From assembly GCA_017613225.1 (NCBI GenBank), contig JAGAEH010000206.1, positions 1-13,240 on the forward strand: 13,240 bases of DNA, given 5' to 3'. The notes beneath the pieces are model-generated. The model ran no database searches, had not been told where the DNA came from, and saw nothing but the letters and a program-made list of their open reading frames with translations. Shown piece after piece: positions 4,367-11,191 of the stretch. The stretch's first letter is position 1, and each line of letters begins with the position of its first letter. The position numbers were made by a program, and so were the translations under genes. This stretch comes from Lachnospiraceae bacterium. GTDB lineage: Bacteria; Bacillota; Clostridia; Lachnospirales; Lachnospiraceae.

Positions 4367-6793
4367 TTACTCCAGCGTCGTCACCACTCCCATGAACACC
4401 GGGATCCATTCCGAATCCACGATCATGTAGATGAAAGGCCGGTCCACCGTCACCGATATCTCCGGCAGGCTGTCTTCCATGACCACCGCCGTCGCCGCGC
4501 CTGCCCTGGTGCCCTCCTCCGTCACGTCGATGAAGGTCTTATGCCGCACCTCATCGATGTGCAGTTCCGGATCATCCGCCACCATGGCGCAGAAGCCGGT
4601 CTCAAAGGCCCGGGGCATGCCCATGTCGGACAGCGTCCGGGTCAGTTCCATCTCCGACTCCGCGGAGAACTTCGGCATGGTGATGAGCATCTCTCCCTCA
4701 TACGGACGGACCAGCCAATTCAGGCTCTTCGGTGTCAGGGAGGCGATGAACTCATACAGGTCCACTCCCTCGTCCGGCATCAGCACCGCCAGCCCGTACT
4801 GCCACTCTTCGTACTTCTTCAAAAAGCCCTGTACGTTTTCCCCGTGCAGCCAGCTGTCTTCCTCTTTGCATTCCAGCATCTCCGCGTCCTGCTTCGTGCC
4901 GTCCAGCGCGGTGAAGGCGCCCTGCCGCACTCCGGAATTCATGAAAGGGCGGTACCATTTCGCGTCGAAGGTCAGGGCGTTGACCAGCACCATCAAGGAA
5001 TCTTTCTTCAGGGATTCCAGGATCTTCCGGATCATGCCGTCGGTGGCCTCTTTCACCCAGTCGTTGATCTGGTTCACGGTCCCCTCGTCGAAGGGCACCC
5101 GGTTCACCGGCGCGGAATAGTAGTCGGACACGCGGTGGAGGAAATCCTTTTTGATCTCCTCCGCGCGGTTCTCCCGCACCCACAGGGAATTGGCGATGGT
5201 CAGCTTCTCCCCCTCCGCATTGCTGATGGAAAACATGTAGTTCTTCACCCATTCATTGAACTCATAGATCGAGCGGCCGCCGCAGACCACTTCTTCCATC
5301 TGCTGCAGCGTCTCCCCTTCCGCCCCGTTGGCGGTCATGGCCAACGCCAGCTGCACGGAGAGCGGCGCCACCAGCACGTTCTCACCCGGATCCTCCTTTA
5401 CGGCCTGCTGAAAGAGCTGCAGCGCAAAAGTCAGGCGGGTGTCGGCCATCAGCTCGTGCGTACTCTTCGAATCCGGATCGTACTTCGGCATGGGCTTGTC
5501 CAGCAGTTCGTACAGCGCTTCATCGATCCCGTTGCCGCTGCGCATCGGTTCCGACGGCGCGAAGGACGCGGGAAAGACTTCGCTGACGTCTTTCTGGTAA
5601 TTCTCCCCTGTCAGGTCTCTCACCGCCAGGGTGGTCTTCTTTTCTCCGTCCGCCACGGTCACCACCATGGAGGAGCTGTTCTGATAGTGCAGCCTGGGTT
5701 CCCCGTCCTGATCCGTCACATATTCCTGATAGAAGTAGTTGACGAACCAGTCCGTCGTGCCGTCCTGCGCGCCGGGCAGTCTGGCCGCCATCTGGTGGTC
5801 CTCCAGGCGGATCACGTCCGGATCCCCGCTGCCGTTATGGTCCAGGATCGCAGCCGTGATCAGGGAATCCACAGGATCCTTTGCCCAGGCATCCTTCTGA
5901 TGCCGGTCGCGTTGGATCGTGTAACGGAGCCCCTGCCTGGTCAGCGCGGTGATCACGTCATAGCCCTGCTCCACCGCGTCCCGGAAGGAGATCGTCTCCC
6001 CGTTGGAGAGGAGCACGTCCAGGTCGTCCATGCAGATACTGGGAAAGCTGTATCGATAGATCCCCTCCTGCAGGATGAATTCCGATGCCGGGAGCAAATA
6101 GTGGGCCCGGTCGTCCAGGATCTTCACGATCTTGGGGCTGCCGTCCCCGCCGGATGCAGGTTCTTCCGCGGCCCTGGTGGTCTCGGCCGCAGGCTCTTCC
6201 GCGGTGCCGCTCTCAGCCGAAGTCTCCGGCTCCTGGACTTCCAACTCGCGGAAGCCCGTGATCTCCACCGCATAGGGCCGGTGGATCTGCATGGGAGAAG
6301 TCTCCATCAGCAGGCCGTCGTATTCGATCTTCAGCTGGGTCCCCACCTTTATCTGGGCTGCCTGCTCGTCGCTCAGCCAGCCTCTGGAAAAGTAGATCCT
6401 GTCCCCGGAGCGAAGCTCCCACTGGCCCTCGTCCGGGCAGATCAGCAGCAGGTCGGAATCATCTTCCACCACCGCCGCCATCAGCGTCACCGACACGTTG
6501 GCCTCGATCGCCGCGTCCTCGTCAAAATAGACGTTGATCCATTTTTCGCCGCTTCGCCAGGTCAGGCCGTTTCCGGAAAGGCTGGTGTTCTCCCCGCCCC
6601 AGGCTTTACGAAGCTCTTCTCTGGAGAGCCTGTAGATACCGGCCTCCGTCATCTGCTTTTCATACAGCGGCCCGCTGTATTTCCCGGCAAAGTCCTCCAG
6701 CTTCATGACGTTCGGCCCGCAGACCGCAAATGACAGGATCATCGCGGCAAAAAGCAGGCCGGCCAGAAGCCTTTTTCCGTATCGTTTCCGCAT
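4367..6793 (-). CDS. Secreted serpin with a large N-terminal extension (808 aa)
   Basis: Residues 445-808 form a complete serpin, a suicide inhibitor that traps serine (sometimes cysteine) proteases. Landmarks are NVLVAPLSVQLALAMTANGA (472-491), the LVNALTFDAKW strand (603-613), the hinge EEGTRAGAAT (759-768) with small residues typical of inhibitory members, and DRPFIYMI (784-791). Counted from the hinge, P1 would be Ser775 and P1' Leu776. The first ~440 residues are not serpin. They hold a signal peptide whose Cys25 follows FAV (a poor lipobox), a small domain at about 98-180 resembling the DUF3221/YobA-like domain of clostridial lipoproteins (KVGTQLKIEYDGLLMET at 149-165), an Ala/Glu/Thr-rich linker (185-220), and an unrecognised region at 221-430. 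It is the second gene of an operon, 11 nt after the other serpin, and a terminator follows it. An exported or surface-held protease inhibitor is likely; the target is unknown. Confidence 0.9.
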   Translation of the reverse strand: MRKRYGKRLLAGLLFAAMILSFAVCGPNVMKLEDFAGKYSGPLYEKQMTEAGIYRLSREELRKAWGGENTSLSGNGLTWRSGEKWINVYFDEDAAIEANVSVTLMAAVVEDDSDLLLICPDEGQWELRSGDRIYFSRGWLSDEQAAQIKVGTQLKIEYDGLLMETSPMQIHRPYAVEITGFRELEVQEPETSAESGTAEEPAAETTRAAEEPASGGDGSPKIVKILDDRAHYLLPASEFILQEGIYRYSFPSICMDDLDVLLSNGETISFRDAVEQGYDVITALTRQGLRYTIQRDRHQKDAWAKDPVDSLITAAILDHNGSGDPDVIRLEDHQMAARLPGAQDGTTDWFVNYFYQEYVTDQDGEPRLHYQNSSSMVVTVADGEKKTTLAVRDLTGENYQKDVSEVFPASFAPSEPMRSGNGIDEALYELLDKPMPKYDPDSKSTHELMADTRLTFALQLFQQAVKEDPGENVLVAPLSVQLALAMTANGAEGETLQQMEEVVCGGRSIYEFNEWVKNYMFSISNAEGEKLTIANSLWVRENRAEEIKKDFLHRVSDYYSAPVNRVPFDEGTVNQINDWVKEATDGMIRKILESLKKDSLMVLVNALTFDAKWYRPFMNSGVRQGAFTALDGTKQDAEMLECKEEDSWLHGENVQGFLKKYEEWQYGLAVLMPDEGVDLYEFIASLTPKSLNWLVRPYEGEMLITMPKFSAESEMELTRTLSDMGMPRAFETGFCAMVADDPELHIDEVRHKTFIDVTEEGTRAGAATAVVMEDSLPEISVTVDRPFIYMIVDSEWIPVFMGVVTTLE

Positions 6794-6799
6794 GTCCGT

Positions 6800-6806
6800 C
6801 CTCCTT
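6800..6806 (-). promoter_or_regulatory. Ribosome-binding site of the 808-aa serpin, overlapping the upstream stop codon
   Basis: AAGGAGG in the minus-strand sense shares two bases with the TAA stop of the 465-aa serpin and lies 6 nt before the ATG at 6793. The arrangement indicates co-translation of the two serpins. Confidence 0.85.
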
Positions 6807-8202
6807 ACGGCTGTCCCGTCGTCGCCAGGATGCCCATGAACACCGGCAGACCGGTGCTGTTGTCCACGATCATGTATACGAAGGGGCGGTCCAGGATCAC
6901 CTCATGGTGCTCCTCAGGCGGCAGTTCCGCGGTCTCGGCCTCGACCTCCACCACCGTTGCCGCGCCGGCCTTCGTTCCGTTCTCATCCACTTTGATCGCC
7001 GCTCTGTGGATCACATTGCCGATGTGCAGCTTTCCTTCGCCGACGGAGCTCTCTCCCAGTCCGGAAAAATCCGCCGCTTTCTCGTCAAAGGCCAGCGGCA
7101 TGCCCATTTTGGCCAGCATGTCGTTCATGTTGGTGCCGAACTCCGCCTCGAACTTGGGCATCACAGCCAGGACGGAAACGTCCTCTTTCGCCTCTTTCAG
7201 GATCTGCGCCAGCCGTTCCGGCGTCAGGGAGGCCACGTAGTCGAAGACGTCCGCGCCTTCCTCCGGCAGCAGGGCCGCGAAACTGTACTGTCCGCCCTCA
7301 TAGTATTTTAAAAAGCCCTGGGCCTGTCCGTCCTCCAGATAGGTGAACTCGTCGCTGTACATCATCTCGGGGTGCTCTTTTTCACCGGCATAATTGGTGA
7401 AGATCTGCTGCCGGACGTCCGATTCCATATAGGTCTCCTGCCACTCCGCCTCAAAGCTCAGCGCGTTGATCAGATACATCACCGCCAGAGGGCTGATCCT
7501 ATCAAGGATCTTCGGGACCATCCCCTCCGTCTTTTCGCTGACCCAGTCGTTGATCTGCTCCAGCGTCTCGTCATTAAAAGGCGCCTCTCTGATCTCGGCA
7601 GCGTAGTGATCCGCCACCGCCTGCAGGAAGCTTTCCTCCACCGCCTTCAGCAGCCCGTCATTCCGCAGCCACACGGAGTTGGCGATGGAGAACTTCACGG
7701 CGCTCTTCTTCGTCAGGCTGTCCGAATAGGACTTCAGATACTGATTCAGCTCCTCCAGGGGCAGTCCCAGCACCTTTTCCATCTGCTGCAGGGTCTCGCC
7801 CTTCGCGCCGTTGGCGGTCATGGCCAGCGCCAGCTGCATCGACACCGGCGCCACCAGGATGTTTTCTCCCTTCTGTTCCGCTGCGGCGCGCCTGAAGACC
7901 TCCAGGTCGAACTGCATCGACGCGGCGCGGAAAGCCTCGTCCGCCGCTTTTGCGGGGACTTCCCGGGGCTGGATGCCGGACAGCAGGTCCATGGTCTTCG
8001 CCTCCGCTCCCTGCGTTCCGGAGCCGGAGGAGGGCTCCTCCGCCTTGGACGCCGCTTCTTTCGTCTGATCCCCTGTCGTTAGATCCTGCTGAGGCCCGGA
8101 ATTACAGGCCGCTGATGTGAATACCATCGCCAGGATCAGCAGGATGGCTGATAGTCTTGTTTTATACTGTGTCCTCATGTTCTTATTCCATTCTTTTTTC
8201 AT
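6805..8202 (-). CDS. Serpin-family lipoprotein (465 aa)
   Basis: A basic N-terminus and hydrophobic segment end in TSAAC with Cys33 as the lipidation site, followed by a Ser/Glu/Ala-rich tether (34-75), so the inhibitor is probably held on the outer face of the membrane. The serpin domain spans about 85-465: NILVAPVSMQLALAMTANGA (114-133), LINALSFEAEW (244-254), the hinge ENGTKAGAAT (407-416) and DRPFVYMI (438-445). The small-residue hinge fits an inhibitory serpin. The reactive loop is six residues longer than in alpha-1-antitrypsin and rich in Glu, so P1 can only be placed between about Glu423 and Pro429. The start at 8202 is weakly supported by GAGGT upstream; an ATG at 8178 is an alternative. 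It is clearly paralogous to the next gene and is translated before it. No convincing promoter was found in the 107-nt gap upstream. Confidence 0.9.
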   Translation of the reverse strand: MKKEWNKNMRTQYKTRLSAILLILAMVFTSAACNSGPQQDLTTGDQTKEAASKAEEPSSGSGTQGAEAKTMDLLSGIQPREVPAKAADEAFRAASMQFDLEVFRRAAAEQKGENILVAPVSMQLALAMTANGAKGETLQQMEKVLGLPLEELNQYLKSYSDSLTKKSAVKFSIANSVWLRNDGLLKAVEESFLQAVADHYAAEIREAPFNDETLEQINDWVSEKTEGMVPKILDRISPLAVMYLINALSFEAEWQETYMESDVRQQIFTNYAGEKEHPEMMYSDEFTYLEDGQAQGFLKYYEGGQYSFAALLPEEGADVFDYVASLTPERLAQILKEAKEDVSVLAVMPKFEAEFGTNMNDMLAKMGMPLAFDEKAADFSGLGESSVGEGKLHIGNVIHRAAIKVDENGTKAGAATVVEVEAETAELPPEEHHEVILDRPFVYMIVDNSTGLPVFMGILATTGQP

Positions 8203-8309
8203 AACACTACCTCACTCTGTCTGTCAGGGCCTTCCGCAGGATCATCTTTTTTGATCCGCCCGCGCTGCCCTTCTGTAATGATAGACAGCATTCTGACTGC
8301 TTTGGTCAC

Positions 8310-9056
8310 TCAGTCCAGAATTTTCTCCGGCCTCCAGCGCAGAAAATCTCCGGATACCAGGCGGTAGGTGATGCCGTCCACCTCCCCCTGCAGGCTGTCG
8401 AAGAACCTGGTCTCCCCGTGGCAGTGGCCGTAGATCACCTGGCTTGCGCCGTATTCCTTTGCCATCCGCGTAAATCCGCTCTCCCGCTCCAGGATGCTGG
8501 TGGGCGGGTAGTGGAGGATCATGATGAACTTATCATAGCCGTCCGCCTTTGCCGCCTCGAAGGAGACGCGCAGCCGCTCCAGCTCTCTGGCCACCAGTTT
8601 TTTGGCCCGCTCTTCCGCCGCCTCGTCCCAGCCGACGATCTGTCCCCGCCGGTTCAGATAGAAGGGTCCTTCAAAGGTGAAGCCCTTGGTCCCCACGATG
8701 GCCCAGTCCCCGTATGGAAAATAGTTGTTCTGCAGAAAGCTCAGCCGGCCTTCGAAGCGCTCATTCAGCCGCTCGGTCTTCGCCGCGTCCCAGAACATGT
8801 CGTGGTTGCCCCGGGTCAGGATCTTCCGGCCCGGCAGCGCCTCGATGTAGGCAAAGTCCTGTTCGCACTCCTCCAGGTTCCTGCCCCAACTGTGGTCGCC
8901 GGCCAGGATCAGCGTGTCCTCCGCCGTCAGTAGCTTCGCACAGTTTTTTTGAAACTTTTCTTCGTGGTTTTTCCACAGGCGGCCCTTTAACTGCTCCCTG
9001 GCCTTCAGTTCCGACTGAAAGTGCAGGTGCAGATCGCCGATGGCATACAGCGCCAT
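8310..9056 (-). CDS. Metallophosphoesterase (calcineurin-like phosphohydrolase)
   Basis: The 248-residue protein shows the full set of dimetal phosphoesterase motifs in order: GDLH (7-10), GDHSWG (53-58), GNHD (83-86), HYPP (182-185) and GHCHG (210-214). These supply the Asp, Asn and His ligands for two metal ions and the catalytic His. Proteins of this size with GDLHL and a C-terminal GHCH(G) form an uncharacterised bacterial group near DR1119-like phosphoesterases; the substrate (phosphoprotein, nucleotide or other phosphoester) cannot be told. The protein has no signal peptide and should be cytosolic. The ATG at 9056 has AGGAGG 5 nt upstream; an in-frame ATG at 9176 would lie in the hisS terminator and is rejected. 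The gene sits between hisS, from which a terminator separates it, and the serpin operon 107 nt downstream, with no obvious functional link. Confidence 0.88.
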   Translation of the reverse strand: MALYAIGDLHLHFQSELKAREQLKGRLWKNHEEKFQKNCAKLLTAEDTLILAGDHSWGRNLEECEQDFAYIEALPGRKILTRGNHDMFWDAAKTERLNERFEGRLSFLQNNYFPYGDWAIVGTKGFTFEGPFYLNRRGQIVGWDEAAEERAKKLVARELERLRVSFEAAKADGYDKFIMILHYPPTSILERESGFTRMAKEYGASQVIYGHCHGETRFFDSLQGEVDGITYRLVSGDFLRWRPEKILD

Positions 9057-9060
9057 GTCT

Positions 9061-9067
9061 TCCTCCT
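9061..9067 (-). promoter_or_regulatory. Ribosome-binding site of the metallophosphoesterase
   Basis: AGGAGGA in the minus-strand sense, with the AGGAGG core 5 nt before the ATG at 9056. It rules out the longer reading from 9176. Confidence 0.8.
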
Positions 9068-9174
9068 GAACAATTCCGTACCCTGCAGGTCCGGCAGCAC
9101 TCGCCTCGATCCCGTTTTCTTTTTCTAAAAGACCGCCCTCGCGGACCGTGCTGTTCCTGGTGATTTGTCTTCCC

Positions 9175-9213
9175 AAACAAAACGGGCCGGCCGCGGACTG
9201 CAGCTGACCCGTT
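9175..9213 (-). terminator. Intrinsic terminator of hisS
   Basis: In the minus-strand sense, AACGGGTC (9213-9206) pairs with GGCCCGTT (9188-9181, one G-T pair), and an inner GCTGC pairs with GCGGC around AGTCC. The stem runs into TTGTTT. It lies 14 nt past the hisS stop codon. Confidence 0.75.
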
Positions 9214-9227
9214 CCCTTTTCTGATTC

Positions 9228-10586
9228 TTATCTGTCAATGACCGGCGCCTGGCCGCGCAGCTTCGCAAGGCCTTCCCCGATCAGCGCCGCGGCCTCCTCT
9301 GTCTTCAGAGTCTGCTGCTCACCGGTGCGCATGTCCTTGACGGAGACGGCGTTCTGGGCGATCTCGTCCTCACCCAAAAACAGCACGTAGGGGATGCCGG
9401 TCTTGTCCGCGTAGGTCATCTTCGCCTTAAATTTCTTCTGCTCCGCGTAGATCTGCACCCGCAGCCCGTTCTGACGCAGCGCCGTGGAAAGGGCTACCGC
9501 GGCGGAATAATCCTGGGTCATGGGCAGGATCAGCACGTCCGCCGGCGCGGTGTTCATGGACTCGTTCAGCATCTTCTGATCGTTCAGCACGAAGAACAGA
9601 CGGGTCAGGCCGATGGAGATGCCCACGCCGGGCAGAGGCTTGTCGGTATAGTATTCCGCCAGGTTGTCGTAGCGGCCGCCGGAACAGACGCTGCCCACCT
9701 CGGGATGATTCAGCAGCGTGGTCTCGTACACGGTGCCGGTGTAATAGTCCAGGCCTCTGGCGATGGTCAGGTCGATGGCAAAGTTCTCCCGCGGCACGCC
9801 GAAGCCCTCGATGTACTTGTCCACCGTGGCCAGCTCTTCCAGGCCGGTGTCGAAGGTCTCGTCCTTGCCCCGGTAGGCCTCCAGCGCTTCCAGCACCTCC
9901 GCGTTGCTGCCGGTGATGGAGATGAAGCCGATGATCTGGTCCACCTTCTCGGCCGGCACGCCGAAATCATCCATCAGGATGGCCTTCACCGTCTCCGCGC
10001 CGATCTTGTCCAGCTTGTCCACCGTGCGCATGATGTCCCCCGCCTTTTCCTCCAGTCCCAGCATGCGGTACAGGCCGGTGAGGATCTTGCGGTTGTTGAT
10101 GCGGATCTTAAAGTTGCTCAGTCCCAGGCCGGAGAACACGGTGTAGATCACCGCCGGGATCTCCGCGTCGTTCATGATGGAGAGCTTGCCGTCGCCGATC
10201 ACGTCGATGTCCGCCTGATAGAACTCCCGGTAGCGGCCCCGCTGGACGCGCTCGCCCCGGTAGACCTTGCCGATCTGGTAGCGCTTGAAGGGGAAGGCCA
10301 GGTCGTTGTAGTGCAGCGCCACATATTTGGCCAGCGGCACCGTCAGGTCGAAGCGCAGGGAAAGATCCGCGTCGCCTTTCTCAAAGCGGTAGATCTGCTT
10401 TTCCGTCTCGCCGCCGCCCTTGGCCAGCAGGATCTCGGAAGACTCGATCAGCGGAGTGTCCAGCGCCGTAAATCCAAACGCCGCGTAGCTGCGGCGGATC
10501 GTATCCATGATCTGATCCATCAGGATCTGTTCTGCCGGGAGCAGTTCCATCATGCCCGACAGTGTATAAGGTTTGATCTTAGCCAT
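9228..10586 (-). CDS. hisS: Histidyl-tRNA synthetase, eukaryote-like type
   Basis: This 452-residue class II synthetase charges tRNA-His with histidine using ATP in the cytoplasm. The N-terminal LSGMMELLP (9-17) opens the catalytic core. Motif 2 is VYRGERVQRGRYREFYQ (108-124), the histidine-binding HisA motif is ARGLDYYTGTVYE (276-288), SGGRYDNL (302-309) follows, and motif 3 is GVGISIGLTRL (320-330). The anticodon-binding domain runs from about 347 to 445. GRYREFYQ followed by an acidic stretch, and ARGLDYYTG, are forms I associate with the eukaryotic and archaeal-like branch and not with the E. coli-like enzyme; some bacteria carry this branch. GAGGA lies 7 nt before the ATG at 10586. The gene appears monocistronic, with its own promoter and terminator. 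aspS, its usual partner, is not adjacent. Confidence 0.95.
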   Translation of the reverse strand: MAKIKPYTLSGMMELLPAEQILMDQIMDTIRRSYAAFGFTALDTPLIESSEILLAKGGGETEKQIYRFEKGDADLSLRFDLTVPLAKYVALHYNDLAFPFKRYQIGKVYRGERVQRGRYREFYQADIDVIGDGKLSIMNDAEIPAVIYTVFSGLGLSNFKIRINNRKILTGLYRMLGLEEKAGDIMRTVDKLDKIGAETVKAILMDDFGVPAEKVDQIIGFISITGSNAEVLEALEAYRGKDETFDTGLEELATVDKYIEGFGVPRENFAIDLTIARGLDYYTGTVYETTLLNHPEVGSVCSGGRYDNLAEYYTDKPLPGVGISIGLTRLFFVLNDQKMLNESMNTAPADVLILPMTQDYSAAVALSTALRQNGLRVQIYAEQKKFKAKMTYADKTGIPYVLFLGEDEIAQNAVSVKDMRTGEQQTLKTEEAAALIGEGLAKLRGQAPVIDR

Positions 10587-10619
10587 AGTCGTATCCTCGA
10601 CAATAACGATATTTGCCCC

Positions 10620-10648
10620 ATCTTACCCGAAGGCGGGAAAAAAATCAA
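10620..10648 (-). promoter_or_regulatory. Sigma70-type promoter of hisS
   Basis: In the minus-strand sense, TTGATT (10648-10643) and TAAGAT (10625-10620) are exactly 17 nt apart. The predicted transcript would have a leader of only about 25 nt, too short for a T-box. A small CCCG...CGGG inverted repeat fills part of the spacer and may or may not matter. Confidence 0.7.
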
Positions 10649-10659
10649 GCTCTGCGCCA

Positions 10660-10726
10660 GGATCCGCCCGTTCCCTGCATGCGGATCCTCCTGTTCTTGC
10701 ACGCGGATCCGCCTGTTCCTTTTGCC
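10660..10726. repeat. Three tandem 22-23-bp direct repeats
   Basis: The units 10660-10682, 10683-10704 and 10705-10726 each begin with GGATCC and continue roughly CGCCTGTTC. The first is 23 nt, the others 22 nt, and the third diverges at its end. They lie just upstream of the hisS promoter -35 box. Confidence 0.75.
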
Positions 10727-10770
10727 AAACAGCCTTTTATCTCTTGCTCAGACGTCCTGTTTTCGAGACG

Positions 10771-11065
10771 AGCAGATACTTTTCTGTTTTTTTCAAAAAG
10801 TATCTGCTGTTTCCCTTCATTTGCCGCCTTGTCACAGACAGATGACACCGTGGAAGCAGATACTTTACCGTTAAACAGGCAAAAGTATCTGCTCGATTTT
10901 TCCCTTCACGACCCTCCATTGTCTGAAACAGCTGCGATCCGGCAGATACTTTTTCTGTTTTCGGCCAAAGGTATCTGCTTTTCCAATGAACGAAGTGCTG
11001 CATTACGCTTCCGGAAAACGAGAAAAGCAGATACTTTCTAGTTTTTTTCGAAAAGTATCTGCTTT
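10771..11065. repeat. Array of four regularly spaced palindromes (AGCAGATACTTT/AAAGTATCTGCT)
   Basis: The units are 10771-10808, 10855-10893, 10941-10979 and 11024-11065 (the matching core of the last is 11026-11063). The start-to-start distances of the core are 84, 86 and 85 bp. Each has the arm AGCAGATACTTT and its complement: 13 bp perfect in unit 1, 12 bp in unit 2, 12 bp with one G-T pair in unit 3, and 14 bp in unit 4. The loops are 12-15 nt, differ between units, and are T-rich in units 1 and 4. The spacers are 46, 47 and 46 nt. The first two share TTTCCCTTCA near their left ends; the third is different. The arrangement resembles REP/BIME clusters; see also the CRISPR argument among the rejected ideas. 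Confidence 0.9.
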
Positions 11066-11125
11066 CATGATCGTACGGTACACAGTCAGGTGATCATATC
11101 CTGCGAGAGATCGCCCGGCGCCTTC

Positions 11126-11183
11126 CACAAAAGACCGTCCCTGTGTGTTTCGAAAGTTTGCACAAAAGGACCGTCCCTGTGTG
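11126..11183 (-). repeat. Two GGGACGGTC-loop hairpins after the membrane-protein gene (units D1, D2)
   Basis: In the minus-strand sense, D2 (11183-11161) is CACA, the 15-nt loop CAGGGACGGTCCTTT, then TGTG; D1 (11147-11126) is CACA, a 14-nt loop CAGGGACGGTCTTT, then TGTG. The two are direct copies 35 bp apart. D2 lies 8 nt beyond the TAG of the membrane-protein gene. The stems are short (4 bp), and the loop matches the GGGGACGGTTC units near 1000-1900 apart from a one-base change in the core. Confidence 0.75.
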
Positions 11184-11191
11184 TTGCGCGG

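Larger units (their letters stand above)
10587..11191. other. Gene-free stretch upstream of hisS
   Basis: About 600 bp without a supportable gene. From left to right it holds the hisS promoter, three 22-23-bp direct repeats, four regularly spaced palindromes, and two GGGACGGTC hairpins at the 3' end of the membrane-protein gene. Open frames crossing it on both strands have no ribosome site and translate into repeat-derived sequence. No T-box antiterminator sequence and no tRNA was seen. Confidence 0.75.

Noticed and set aside
4541..6733. 730-codon open frame on the plus strand opposite the 808-aa serpin
   Set aside because: It is antisense to a protein with clear domains; its translation is His/Arg/Gln-rich as expected for the mirror of GC-rich codons, and no ribosome site precedes it.
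8203..8309. Promoter and hairpin upstream of the serpin operon
   Set aside because: A TATCAT box and a TGACCA are 19 nt apart, longer than normal, and the GGGC/GCCC plus GGATC/GATCC pairings leave large unpaired regions; neither is strong enough to list.
10771..11065. CRISPR array
   Set aside because: The repeat and spacer lengths are in range, but the repeats differ strongly in their middle part, each is a long palindrome, two spacers share sequence, and no cas gene is in the window.
10587..11125. T-box leader for hisS
   Set aside because: No antiterminator core of the TGGNACCGCG type is visible on the minus strand, and the promoter found leaves a leader of only about 25 nt.
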